Assembly: GCA_029817715.1 (NCBI GenBank)
Contig: JARUPY010000602.1
Location: 265,501-329,500, forward strand
Source: Melastoma dodecandrum
Lineage: Eukaryota > Streptophyta > Magnoliopsida > Myrtales > Melastomataceae
Direction: 5' to 3'
DNA: 64,000 bases
Shown: positions 46,800 to 59,900 of the stretch, piece by piece
How the letters are laid out: every line of letters begins with the position of its first letter
How positions within the stretch are numbered: position 1 is the stretch's first letter
The notes under the pieces: generated by a model
Told to the model about the DNA's origin: nothing
The model's input: only the letters and a program-made list of their open reading frames with translations
Database searches by the model: none
Translations under genes and position numbers: made by a program

Positions 46800-48885
46800 C
46801 TATGACATGGTGCCAGCCTTCACCTTCGTCGCCTTGCTCTTCACGAAGAAAGAAGATATCATGCTCCTGCTGCGAGGTGGGGCTCGGATTATTGCTCTCC
46901 GATTTGTGTTGTCAAACGACTTGAATGTCGTCAGTGGCTTGGAGCCTTCGAATGAGTCCTGAGATAAGCCACCCAGGGTCATTTCGCGCTAATAACTGTG
47001 GAAACCATACTAATGCTTCCCCCATTCAATGAACAACATCTAGACCATTCATTAGGAAGCCCACTGCAAGTTCTATGATTTCTCTGGTATGAGTTTGTAA
47101 AAATAAAATCCTGGATGCTGAATATTACCCGGCGGGCAGCACCGAGGGATGGAGTCGCTGCACCAAAGGGAGAAACTCCATGTCCCACTTGAGTATGGCC
47201 AGGGGCCACCTTCCTCCTTGTATCGTTGTCATTATCTAAAAGAAAAGATAGATTTTCTGTTCAGTTACACAAACTAGAATGTAAAAAAAGAGAAAGAATG
47301 ATGGACAGCTACTTTGACATACCCAACAGACGAAAGACTTCAGGCTTTCGTTCTTCACTGCAACACGTAGAGGAGATTGCTGAGTAAAGCTATTTTCGTG
47401 CAACAACATGAGCTAGCTCCAGTTCCTTACCTTTGTCGAGGTACTTTAGATGTAGACTTCGTCTCGGATGCTAAATGCCATGACAATGTTTTTGCTGCCG
47501 GAGTTCCTGAGTTGAAGGGAATCACAGTTCAACAGTGAATGCATGGAAGGTAAAATTATCAAACAAACAATGCTAATATTACCATACCTGAAGTTTGCGA
47601 ACGGACTTTGGCTGGATAATGGCTTTGTGTAGCATCTGAATGTATTTGTGGACTAAAATGCACTTTTTTATTGACGGAATCTGATCCAACAGAAACAACA
47701 AAGCCACCGGCATTAGACCTCCACATAAATCAAAAGGGCAAAAGACAGAATGGTATAATCGAGCACGATAAAAATTGAACTCTGAATCCATCGACAGAGT
47801 TTCCCATGATGCAATTGAGCCATGAAGACAAAGAGGGAGTATGTAGAGGTTCCAAGAATTACTTGGTAAAATATAGCGCTTATGATGCCGGGGGATAATT
47901 GCCAACAGCTGCTGCTGGCGGACACCTTCTTTGTCCGCGTAAGTTCGGCATGTCAAAAGTTGCTAGAAAATAATTCAACTAAGTACAGCTCTCGACATAG
48001 TTTGCACGGCTCGACGTACTGATTTAATCCCTAAACACTTACCTACCTGATTAAGACTTGTAACTTGTAACTCCATCAGTGTGACGTCAAAGGTCTGCTG
48101 CTCAAGAAGGTCCGTAAGTTTGTAAGCCACAGTCCCGAGATGATCAACAGTATTCACCAATGCTCTCACGGCGTAATCTTTCAGGTTATCCAGTACCCTG
48201 AATTCGTCGAGAGATACTGCTTAAGATCAAATTGTAAGAGGAGTCTCCACTCCACGTACACAGAAAAGGCAAAATGATGTGGAATGGAATCTGTATACAG
48301 TCAAATCACTAATTGCAAATATGGGGTCCAACTAGACGGGAATGTAAAAGCAAGAGTTACAAGTTAAATAAGCTTCTTGCAGCAGCTAACTGGCAGTAAC
48401 TGGAAGTAAAGGATCAAACACAACTTTCGCTTTGACAGATTACAAAAGTCACTGACAAATCATACTTTTAAGCTGTCTTAATCTGTCAGTACAAGAGACA
48501 GGTCAGGATATCAATTTCTGCATCACATAATTGGGTTCAGCAATCAATCAATTTCCGAAGCAATGGCAATTCAAAGGGAGAGGGAGAAGAGATCATGCAT
48601 CTGTTTCTGGTCACTATTAAGATAAGACTTCTCGCAGTAATCAGCGGCGGAATATAGCTGAGGCCTCAAGTTCTTGATTTCCTGGGATCAAGGAAAAGAC
48701 AAATCAAACGGAGGGGTGGGGGATCGTGGAATCTGGACATTAAGATCATATCCAGAGCCAATAAGTGGAAACCAGATCCATAGGAAAGAATCAGGGAGGT
48801 TGATTAGTACTTGCAAGGCGTGAATGAAGCTCTTGCTGCGCTCCATGGAAGCCTCGTCATACGTCATGGATCGATTGTCCTCCAT
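46800..48885 (-). CDS. ABIL1: ABI-1-like protein (ABIL1), SCAR/WAVE complex subunit
   Basis: Nine exons: 48811-48885, 48599-48681, 48047-48197, 47863-47962, 47588-47680, 47431-47506, 47323-47379, 47129-47235 and 46800-46988. Conserved blocks include MERSKSFIHALQ, IKNLRPQLYSAADYCEKSY, DYAVRALVNTVDHLGTVAYKLTDLLEQQ, IPRHHKRYILPNS and SSFFVKSKATKVKAG, matching Arabidopsis ABIL1 (At2g46225). The protein is the Abi subunit of the SCAR/WAVE complex that activates ARP2/3 for actin branching and cell shape. Two oddities: intron 2 has a GC donor (AT|GCATGA at 48598), and exons 6 and 7 do not join in phase as read. Exon 6 appears to have gained or lost a base near AAAGTACC (about 47440-47450). Whether a full protein is made is thus uncertain. 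Confidence 0.85.
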
Positions 48886-49637
48886 GATGGGGGGGGGGGG
48901 GACTCCCAATCGCAGTCGAAACACGCCGACTACATAAAGAAGAGCATGATAAGGCGGAGTTAGGGTGGGGGAGGACCCAAAGGTCAAGGGGGGGGGGGGG
49001 AATGGAGTCAAAGCTGGGTTTGTTGGGAGGAGAGAGGAGCGGTTGGTTTTTGGTTTTAATGAGTTGGGGAGGGAGGGAGGGTGGCTGGCTGGCGTTTTGC
49101 AGTGAGATGTCTGTGTGTGGCGTTGGTTGGTTGGCTTGCCTTGCTTTGCTTTCCCTTCACTGCCCATTTACTTCCTTGGCTCATTTATTTATTTTTTCCT
49201 TTCTTGAAAAAGGTAACATCTCATTAAAATAAAAACAAATGTTGATTAAGTCCAAAGAAACCTGCAGACATCAGAACCAAACAAAAGGACAAAGAACATT
49301 ACTTTAAAGCATTGAGCTGTTTGTGGAATAATAAAAAAGAAATCACTGCTTTGATGGTTGGGTTGGGGGTGGTCCTGGGCTTCGAAGACCCACTTCCACC
49401 TGTCCTATTGGATGCTTTAACAATGCTGGCCGGCCCTGGCCCAACTTGCAGTAATCGTTTTTTGGTTTTAATCAGACGTTCCTTCTTAATTAAGCACGTA
49501 CCTCAGGGGAGGAGTTAATTACAGGTTTAACTTCTGCGTCCTCCCGCGTCGACGCCCCCCCCCCCCACCATTCTTCTCCTTCCATCTCCCGGTCTAGTCT
49601 TTTCGCGCCCTCGTCTCTCGAGTCGGCGGCGTCTCCG
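48886..49637. promoter_or_regulatory. Divergent promoter region between ABIL1-like (-) and golgin (+)
   Basis: About 750 bp between two head-to-head genes. It has G-runs at about 48890-48901 and 48990-49000, C-runs at 49555-49566, and CT-rich leader sequence before 49638. No specific element assigned. Confidence 0.5.
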
Positions 49638-52600
49638 ATGATTAGCCCCCTCGCCAATTGGAGGGAGGGCCTCGAGAAGATTTCTCTCGCCGTCCACGAC
49701 GACGAGGACGACGAGATCTTTGGCCACTCCTACGCCGACGATCCCGATCGTCGTAATTCTCACAGTTTTGCCCACTCCCCTTCCGGCTCCAGGTCTCCCC
49801 TCCCTAACGGGATCGATTCCCCCTACCACGTCGAGGTAATTTCTTCCTGCTCCAGCTGTCGTTGGCCTGCCCCGGTGATTTTGGCGTATTCTTTGGTAGT
49901 TGTAGGATATAGGGGTGATTAAAACGCTCATGAAGATGACGACATTGTTTTTTAATTGGGCGTGGTAGCGTAGTGGTAGTTTTTTGTCGCATCGTTTAGT
50001 AATCGACGAGTTGTTAAGCGTAGAAACCTTTTATCGAGCAGAAGTAGTTTGTGGCTAAAGGGTTCAGCTCAAACACCTGGAGTTCAAGAGGTTTGATCAT
50101 TGGAAGTTTTTCAAAAGCAGATTGAACGAATTGTGTAGACGTATTTGTCTTGATTTGGATCACCAGTGGGATAACGACAGCTGCAAATTTTCTCATCATG
50201 CCGAAATTGTTTGCATATCTTTGAATGACATTGACATGCACCCCAACCTCCTTGGTGTAGACAGAGCAATGCAAAGCAGAGATTAAGAGGCTTCAGGAAT
50301 CAGAAGCGGAAATAAAAGCCCTCGCGATTAATTATGCAGCTCTGTTGAAAGACAGGGAGGTATTGACTGCCTGTCGCCTCTTATGCTAAAGTCCATGCTT
50401 TCTTATGTCGGGGGTTATTAGAAAAAAAAATGGTTGTGGGATAATCAGTAAAAGGTTGGAAAAGATGGATTCATATACTGCCTACTTGTGGACCGAAGTA
50501 TTGCTTGTAACACAAGTTCATGTCAGGGAAGCTTTGAAATTCCTTCAAAATTGAGATATGAAGGAGCTTAGGTAATTAATTGTTCGGATCTTCCGACTTC
50601 TATGTCAGTTCATACTGGCTCAATTTTATAAAACTCGCTTGTTATTCCTTCATGTTGTGAACTTCAGAATGGAATGTTGTAACAGTGGAATAAAATGGAT
50701 TATTAGAGCCGAGAAAGGAAAATATTTCCACGATGACTTTGCTGTCTGGTAGTTTATCTCATTATCCCTAAAATTTGATGTACAGAAAGGAGTCATATAT
50801 TGTTGACAAGACTGCTATTGTTTTGAGTTACTTGAATAAGTGTTTGTTGATTATAATGAGAAAAAACATCAGTGCAATTAGAAACACATCTGGATGCATT
50901 TAATAGTGATTGAAATTGCTGACGAATGATTTACAACGATGGTCAAATATATTTTTCCCGTCTCTATGACCCTCCTTTTTGGTACATCTTAGTCGTTCGA
51001 GGAAAACCTCGTTGATGAGTGTCAATCTACATCTATCTCGCCTTTGTCGTGAGCTTTTTTGTTTGTGTCTCAATTCTTAGCTCTCGGGCTGGCCAGGACA
51101 AAATTTCTCGACTGAATAAGGAAAATGGAGTCTTGAAACAAAGTTTGGATTCAACTACATCAAGTCTCAATAACTTGAGGATGTCAACTAATGCTTCGAA
51201 TATGCAGAAGGTATTTTGAGCGGGATTTTAGCTGCGCATATGTAATATTAATATATACAGTCTGATATGTTGTTGTTGCAGTACTCGCAATTTTCTTTTC
51301 CAACTTGGATGTATGAAGCATGTTCTGTCACCAAGGAGCTTAATTTTCTTAAAATTATTTGGAAACTGGTGATTTGTCACCGAACCGACAGCTTAGGGGA
51401 GGCCAATTCAAAATCCATTATAGTGGTAGTCCTGGATCCAATGGTATTGCTTCTAAGCAGGATATCATGAGCAATGGGACTAGGCATACTGGAAAAAATG
51501 ATACTGAAAAGAAAGGGTGATAGCAGTATGATTTTATATCGTTGTAATTTGAGGTGGAGGTTTTGCCTATATTTTTTGTGCAAAACTCCTACCCCTTTTT
51601 TCTTAGTGCACTAATGATGATTCAATTGTGATCGTCCTTTCAGAAGTTTGACGAAATTTTTATTGATATGTTTTAGGACCTTGCAGATTTGCTGGAGGAA
51701 AAAAACTGTTCTCTTTCTGCTTTGAAATCTAATTATGTCTCACAAGTTAAGGAACTCAAAGAGGAAGTTGAAAAGGAGCACAATGATTTAGCAAAACTAT
51801 GTGCTGAATTAAGAGGTTCCTTTTCAGCTCTGGAAATTTTCTTGCTTTGATGAAATTATTCTATTTTGTTCGATTTGATGATTATTTTTCTTTTTATTTT
51901 TGCAGAGGAACGTCAAATGAATCAGAATTTCCTCAAGGAAATTCAATCGCTGAAAGAAGAGAGGAACAATGTGAGTTATCTGTATTTCATCTTGCCTCAC
52001 ATTCAATTATTTGATGTACACTTTTGGTACTTTTAACCATCATTTCGGCTTTGGTCAATTTGGAAATTTTGATCTTATGCTCCTTATCAATTGTGTTCAT
52101 GAATCTGTGTTTTTTTTTTCTGTTGGCAAGAATGAGTGGAAGACCCAAAAATTGCAGAGCAGAGAAATATTTCCTTGCTCATTTGGCTTTCGTCCCAAGT
52201 TCTTTGGATCGTTTAGCTTGTTTAGAAGATTACTGTGTCATATCTTTATTGACTGTGGTATGGAATATATTTGAGTTGTCAGAGACTAGGAATTGTATTG
52301 AAAGAATTCCATATATAAATATCAATTGGCAGTTGGAGTTGTTTCTTTACTCTTCAAAAACATATTGTTGCTGTTATTTCACCTTTGCACCAAGCTGTTG
52401 TGAATTTTGGGATGGGTTTGACATCCTAATCAATTGCGCTGCTATGGTATTTGTGGGGCGGGCGTCCTGGTTAGACTAATTTTGTTCTGAAGCTGTGGTT
52501 GGCTATGCCGTCAATGTGCAGACTGTTATCGAGTTGAACCAATTGCATCTGGAGTTAAATGCAAAACTAGCAGAAGGTGAAGGATTGAAGATGAGTAATG

Positions 52601-55600
52601 GACAAAGCATGGATGGTTCTGTAGAAGGCCTGAAAAGGATTATTACCACGCTTGAAAAGGAAAACACAATTTGGAAGGTTTATATTCTTACAATCACTGT
52701 AATTGTAGTTTGAGAACCTAGGGTTAACTTCTTAGCATTTCATTTGTTCAGTCCATGTGCAACCACATGACTATTTGCAATTGCAGACTGAGAAAAATAA
52801 TCTTGAGATTGCACTGAGGGCAAGCTTGAAGCCTTCATCCATGGAGGCTTCTAGTGGCGGGAATGAGGTGAAGATTCTTATCTTGAGAGACAATGATAGC
52901 TGTTTGCTTTTTCTCATAGTTCAACTTCTGAGAATGCTTTTGTGTCTAAAACAAATTGTGCCAACACCGATGGATTGTTTTACTGTAGGAGGCAAGCTCC
53001 TCTGAAAGGTATGCAAAGGAAGAACTGGAACTATCATTAGCCAAGTTTGAGATGGATTTAAAAGAAGCTCGACAAGAGAGAGATAAAGTGCTCAGGCAAT
53101 TGAGCCGGTTGAAACAGCATTTACTGGACAAGGTTAGCTTATTTAAACACTCGTCAATACCTTTGATCTAGGAAAATTCATGTGCTACCTGCTAGATTGT
53201 GGTCTCTGGGCTTCTGTTTATTATGACAGTCAAATTTTTAGGAGCTTCATTCACTTAGTGGAGTCGTTTTTGCAACTGTACTACTGATTTTATTTTTATT
53301 CCTGTTCTACTGTGTTTCACTGCCTTTTTTATTTCTATTTTATATTCCTGCTGTGAGTAATACCCCAGTCATTTGGTAAAATATTTTTCTGTCAAACAAT
53401 CAGGATGTTGCTTTCTTTTGCGCCAATCTATATTAAGATGATGTACTGTAGGTTCTGTTGGTTACTTCACTTTCAATAAATGAATGTCCATCTGGTTTTA
53501 TGTCGGTGATATGTAATTTCCTTGTTTTGTTGTTACTACTAACATCTATCTCTGGAGAGAATAACTAGTGGCCGACTGGGGTGGACATGTGATACTTAGT
53601 GTGCTTGATCATCAGAATGTATTTTTTATTGTTTTTACCTTTTAATAAAAGGTGTCCTGTGATATTGGCTTCTGTTCAGCCTTTTCCATGGTTACATCTC
53701 ACATTATGATGATTATATGTTAGAAAGACTTATCATTTACTTACATAGGAATCTGAAGAATCTGAGAAAATGGATGAGGACAGAAGAATCATTGAAGAGC
53801 TGCGAGAAAAAACTGCCCATCAGAATTCTCAGATACTGCTGTTGGAGAATGCGCTTGAGCAGGCTAAAGCAAGTCAGGACCAATTAAAGATGCTGAACAG
53901 CAGCGATGCTCTGAAGCATAAGGAAACTGTTGATGTATTGAACAGGAAACTAGCAAATAGTGCAAGCCTAGTTGAAGCCAAAAACTTGGAAATTTTGAAT
54001 CTTCAAACTGCTCTTGGTCAGTATTATGCTGAAATCGAAGCAAAGGCGAGTTCCTGACGTGTTTCTTATGTGGAACTGATTTGGTTTCTTTTCGATCACT
54101 ATCGTGACATCTTTATTTCATCTATTGCCAAACATTTCAGGAACGTCTGGAAAGAGATTTGGCTCTAGCAAGGGAAGAATCTATGAAGTTTTCAGAGCTT
54201 TTGAAGGTACATTCTACTGCTCCCCACCTCATTTGATTGAACATGGGTAATGGTTCCTGTTTGTTAGCAGTACTCCTTCATCCTTAAGGATATTCTGTGG
54301 ATGAAGCAGGAAAGATGTGGAACACCTTTTGCGTTACGCTTGAACTCCAACCTTTTTTTCCCTTTGTTGTGAAGGACAAATTAATGGAAAACGGAAAAAT
54401 AATTTTATCCCAAAAAGTTTAGTTCGATTGTCTAAACTTGTGATTTATAGTATTTGTTCCTTAAAAGTCACGGCACGTTCTTTGGAATATAGTTGTGGTG
54501 TAAGTGAAGTAATTAAGTTAAGTGAAACGTTACAGGGTGCTGAAAATATGGCTGCTGCAACACAAAGGGAAAAGGAAGAAATTTTGGGGAAGTTGTCGGA
54601 TGCGGAAAAGGCACTGATTGAAGGGAATAACAGAGTTAACAAGCTTGAGGATGATAATGCAAAACTACGGCGTGTTGTGGAGCAGAGCATGACACAGCTA
54701 AACAGAATGTCTGTGGATTCGGATTATTTAGTTGACAGGTCTGAGATTCTTCACTTCAAACTCCGTGGTACACTTATTTATCATGTTAGTGCTTAATGCA
54801 ACCATAATAAAAGAAAATAGAGGATGGTGAACTTTTTTCTTCATTGAATGGAAAGTCATTTGTGTCAATTAATTTCCTTCTAGAATCAGCAAGTAGCATT
54901 GGTTGGAATTTTCTACCACTCTTGTCAGAGTGGGATCTTTTCTGTTGACTGTCCTGCAGGCATTGATCATCCCATCAACAACTCTCTTCTTAAGCTGTTA
55001 CTATCATTCTGCAGGCGCATTGTCATCAAGTTACTCGTGACTTATTTTCAAAGAAATCACAGCAAAGAGGTATTGGCTTGTGGATTGCTTCTTTAAGCAA
55101 TGATTGTCTATCTTTTCCTTGTGTCTCCTTATTGTTCTGTTAACTTGTGCTCTTTTGGGTGCATCAGTAGAGTTTTCTTTCTTTTTCTGTGAAATCAACA
55201 TCTGTGGAGTTATTCAGGGCAGGTGCTCGATTTCCTAGTGGTGCTTATTATGGTTCTCTATAACTATCCCAGCTATAACATTGAACCACATCGCTTCATT
55301 TTGCGAGTTCTATTTCTATTGAGTGGCTTTCATATCATTTCTTCGGATAAAGTGATTGGGGTCATGGGTGATATTGAAACGGTTGTTTCACATTTTTTTC
55401 TCCTTGCCTGGTGAATAAGTGGAAATGATGCAGACATATTTTGTCATCCCGTCCCTGCAATGTGATTTATTTTGCTCGATTTGATTTGTTGATTTCACCA
55501 TTTTCCGTCTCCTTCTATGGAGAATTTCAGGTTTTGGATCTCATGGTACGAATGCTCGGATTCTCTGAGGAAGACAAGCAAAGGATTGGAGTAGCACAAC

Positions 55601-56322
55601 ATGGAGCTGGCAAAAGTGTCGTTCGAGGAGTTCTGGGAATTCCAGGACGCTTGGTGGGTGGTATTTTGGGCGGAAGCTCCGCCGAAGCTCCAATGAACAT
55701 GGTGTCCGACAACCAGGTGAGGAAGCTTTTGTCTTTAACTAGTGATAGGGTTGCTTGACGAGTAGAGAGATGGTTTCACTTCCCGAGCCTTTGGGCATAG
55801 GAGTTCTAAGCGATTCTCGTTTCAAAAAATAATTTCTTCATATTATATCACGTCTTTATGAGTAAAGGAGAACAAACTTATTACACATGTTATCGCATTA
55901 CAAACAACACTAGTCATGGAGCTCTGAGCAACATTTTCTTGTGATGTTTACCATCTGATATGGGAACCTGTTTTGTTTGTCAGTCCATTGCAGACCTATG
56001 GGTTGATTTTCTTCTCTCCGAGTCCGAAGAAAGAGAGAAGAGGGATCGTCTCGCTGCAAGACCAGAATCTTCTGCTGCAGAAACGAGCGGAAGAACTCCA
56101 GGGGCAGCAGTGGCTGCTGGTTCACCATTTCCTGATAATAGCACGGTCGCAGCTCCACCACCACCGAGCTTTTCCAGATTTAGTTCATCTCTAAATCAAA
56201 GTCCCGCCACATATCCATCGAATTCGCGGAACTGGGAGCAGTGTGGTTCTGAGTTCTCCACGGTTCCTCTGTCGTCTAAGGAGAGCCCACCATGGACATC
56301 TAGACCTCTTCCAAGATACTGA
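49638..56322 (+). CDS. GC4: Golgin candidate 3/4 (GRAB-domain Golgi coiled-coil protein)
   Basis: At least 15 exons. Phase-consistent ones: 49638-49835, 50261-50359, 51097-51210, 51677-51815, 51906-51970, 52522-52677, 52787-52867, 52989-53132, 53749-54045, 54141-54206, 54536-54738, 55015-55069, 55531-55716 and 55984-56322. Another exon ending near 51516 is clear by content (DLSPNRQ...) but its borders do not fit. Most of the protein is coiled coil. The C-terminal block DSDYLVDRR, IVIKLLVTYFQRNHSKEVLDLMVRMLGFSEEDKQRIG is the GRAB (GRIP-related ARF-binding) domain of GMAP-210-type golgins, as in Arabidopsis GC3/GC4 (At3g61570, At2g46180). It should tether vesicles at the cis-Golgi via ARF1. The intron after 54045 has a GC donor (AAG|GCGAGT). 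Confidence 0.88.
51350..51516 (+). other. Golgin exon with unresolved borders
   Basis: The frame starting near 51362 reads ETGDLSPNRQLRGG... and matches the golgin segment that follows exon 3, but no AG acceptor lies just upstream (the intron would end TG). The donor at 51517 leaves two extra bases relative to the next exon. Both could be small mutations, errors, or a splice pattern I did not find. Confidence 0.5.
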
Positions 56323-56937
56323 AGATGGGGAGTCATAAACCAAAAGGTGACAGAACCATTTGCATTCATCGTTGTATTGATTCTTTTTTGTCTGCTCAAT
56401 CACAAAAGAGAGGGAATTGTATCTACCATAAGTCTCATTGTAAATTCATGGCTATGGTAAAGCAAAACGCCCCTCAAAAGGATACAGTAACTGTCAATAA
56501 TCACCCGAGCCCCCCCCCCCCCCTCACATTTTGGATACTGTAAATCTGAGTTCTGCAGGTTGCAGGCATACTTCGTAATGGTGATAATGAGATGTGCCAA
56601 GACAGAAGTCGACTGAACAAATCTGGGTTAATCAGCGGAAATCATGTTTTGTCACAAGAACAAACGGCAAGAAAAACTTCGTGACATATTGACGAGCCCC
56701 ATACAACCACACACCCCAGGACTTCATCATAAACTCTCACAACATTCCTCCCCTACTACTACTACTACTACCACTACTATGGCACGGCCTTGATCGGGTG
56801 GTGGCAGTCTAAATCAAAAGAAGGGCAACAAATATCAAAACAGAAAAAGGAAAGAAAGATGTACAAATCTCAGTCATATAACACTCAGTGAAGGTACAAA
56901 AGACACCCTCGCCGTTTAGGGGGAAGTGATGATTCCT
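56323..56937. other. Convergent 3' flanks of golgin and ANGUSTIFOLIA
   Basis: About 615 bp with both 3' UTRs, a C-run at about 56511-56523 and an (ACT)n run near 56755-56780. No gene. Confidence 0.5.
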
Positions 56938-59900
56938 CTACTCCAGCCAACGGGTAATTCCATCTTCCTCGCTCGCCGCCGCCAAAATTTCAATTTGCAC
57001 CTCCAGCACTGCCTGCAGTTCAACCATCATTTGAGATTCACCTAGATATTCTACTGTAATCGACTGGAAAAATGCATGCCCTGGATTCACGATTCAATAA
57101 ATATGTCATGCAATGAGAACTTTCAAGGTGAATAAAATACAAGCCATTTGACCGGAAGCATGTCGGCTATAACAAGCAAATAGAAATCCCACCTGAGTAT
57201 TTCGACAGTTCACCAGTCTACACTCGTCCAAAGAACCTTCAACTGTCCAACTCTCCCAGACATCAAAGCTATGGCTGGCGAATACGAATTCCGTACGCCG
57301 GTTTATCTGCAGTTCATAGATCAAGAGGAAACACTCCCATCAGCCATCTAAACAATTTGCCTAAGCACAAGCCATTAATGCAAGGATTTGGATTTGGTCC
57401 CATGTACTTCTATACTAGCATTCCAAATGAGAGCAAATATCTCCTTAGGCTGGAATATTAAATGCTCTTAAAATGGAAGACTGAACTTCCCTACTTGGCT
57501 ACACCTACTATGCACTAACTCATCCATGAGTTTGAAATGCTCCTGTCTCCACTCTTAAGTATAAAGTTACAGAATCGGGCTTCTCTTTAAATTCAACGTA
57601 AAAATGTTCAGAAAAATACTGGATACAAATATTAACCCCATGACAACACGCAAAAAGCCAAGAACAAAGCCTTGTCAGCATGCTGTCAAATGAGAACCCA
57701 GACTTTTCTTCTATTAGGACGATTCTAAGAGAAACGGAACATTTGCAACTGACCTGCAACAATTTTCCTCCAGCAGCAAAGGACCTCAAGCCAATTGTGT
57801 CCTAGAACAAGGTTCCAGTAACTTGTTTTAGCACCCACGCAAATCAAAGACAAACTAGTAGGCGATCCTGAAGCTACAGAAAGTTCTTAATAAAGAAAAT
57901 CCACAACAAACCTTGCTTCTCAAGACAACAAGAAACTGAGCTGCGGGATCTCTATTTGTAACGTTAGACATGGTGTCCAGAAACCATCCACCACCTTTAA
58001 CCCTTTGTCTAGAGACATGGAGTGCAGGGCGGTCTTTTGCGTATAAAGCAACAACATATCCATCTCTGAGCAGTTCGCCAGGAACTTCAGCTAGTTTCTT
58101 GACTGATCTTTTAAGCTGGCTGGGTGTAGAGTCCTGTAATGATTCAAGAGGTACTTTTCTATTTCTGGAGTCCTCAGGGGATGCAAAACGGGAACTGGAA
58201 CTCAACACTTGATCTGTGCCGCTCATAGCAGCATCATCTTCGTGAGTTGAGGTACTTTCTTTCCCCAGAGAAGAAGGGTCGCCAAACTTCTGCCCAGACT
58301 TCTGGCGACCATGCCTCTTCTTTGCTTTCTTACCAGATCGACTGCGCCTTCCATCGGATTGCATGAGGGCATCTTGAGATGTACCTGACCCCATATGGTG
58401 GCTAGGAGACTCTTTTGCTTGATTGCCACCCAAAGTTTGGGAACTTGCACGACCTGGCTGATTATCACTAGTAGCCTGTGTAATCTCAGAAATTAGAGGA
58501 ACGATTTGTCTCTCTTGATTTATAAGTTGCTCATTTTGATTAGACATAGCACTGTCTTCAACTTCCTCATCAGAGATTGCATCCTTTGGTACAATACCAT
58601 CATAGAAATATGACTGCAAAATTGAAACGGCCTTTTCCCTTATCTCCATCCACACTTCTTCACTGTAATCCGCACTTCGTGGCAGTATCAACACATTGGG
58701 CATCTCTCTCACCTGAAGGAAGAAAGTTTTGCTTTTCACATGCCAACTAGGAAACTGGTCAATTCGAATAGACCTCAACACCAAATTCGAATACATTGTG
58801 GGATGGTCCATACCATATGAAACAGTAAATAACAGAAAGAAGAGAACTCCATGAATGGAGAAGCAACAATGAAGAGACATTAGAACTACGCTCATTAAAC
58901 CACCATCATAGTCCCAAGTTGGATTCATACCCATGCCTCCATCCACTGTGGACCTTCAGCACCATCCAGAGCACAGCCACCTAAGGATCCGTCTATCAGA
59001 AGCTGCTTGACGGCACAATCATCCAGCAACTGACTACTGCCGGTATTCACAAGAAATGCTCCTGTAAGGAATCGGTATTACCAGATAAGGAAACTTGAGG
59101 AGAGTTGAAACTCATTATACATTTGCATAATATCGGGAAGTTCGAAAACACACCAGGTTTTACATGCTGTAAACTTTCTGCATTAAGTATATGCACTGTC
59201 TCATTAGTTAACGCGCAGTGAAGAGAAATGACATCACTAGCCACAAGCAAGTCATTGAGGGTATCCATTCTTCGAGCAGAAGGAGGAAATGAGATCGAGG
59301 ACCGTGTCACTTTCCCATTTTCCTGCAGACAGTTGAAAGGATAACTTCAAAAACGCACCTCAAACGAATTGACGAATTCACCTTCCTAGTGCATTTTCAT
59401 TCAAGTCGGACATTTGAATTGCCAAGGCGAACAACTTCATCGATCAGTAGAGGGTGAATCGCATCGACAGATTCAGCAGAGAAAACTCACATCAAGGACA
59501 TCAAAGTAGAGCACATTCATCTGGAAAGAGAGGATCCTATTGGCCAGGGCCTTTGCTGATTTCGATCGGCCAACGATCCCGACAACCAACCCTCTACACC
59601 TCCTCATACCCTTGCAAGCCCCGCCCTGCACAGCCCCCAACCAGCCTGACCCAAGCCCCAGACCTGCAGAGGAACCGGAGCCATTCCTGGAGAGTAGATG
59701 CGTCTTCCTGAGCAAGCTGAGGACCAATGCCATGACGGTGTCAGCGACCTCCTCGTCCCGGGAGACATCAACATGGACGAGGTTGGGGAGGCCGAGGTCG
59801 GAGGCGAGGGATGAGTCAAGGGAGCGGTCGGGGGAGCCGAGGCAGAGGATGAGGTGGTTGGGTTGGAGGCGGCGCTGGGCGGCACGGGGGAGGTAGGAGA

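Noticed and set aside
49955..50000. tRNA-like start (GGTAGCGTAGTGGTAG) in golgin intron 1
   Set aside because: Resembles an A-box, but no matching B-box or cloverleaf follows.
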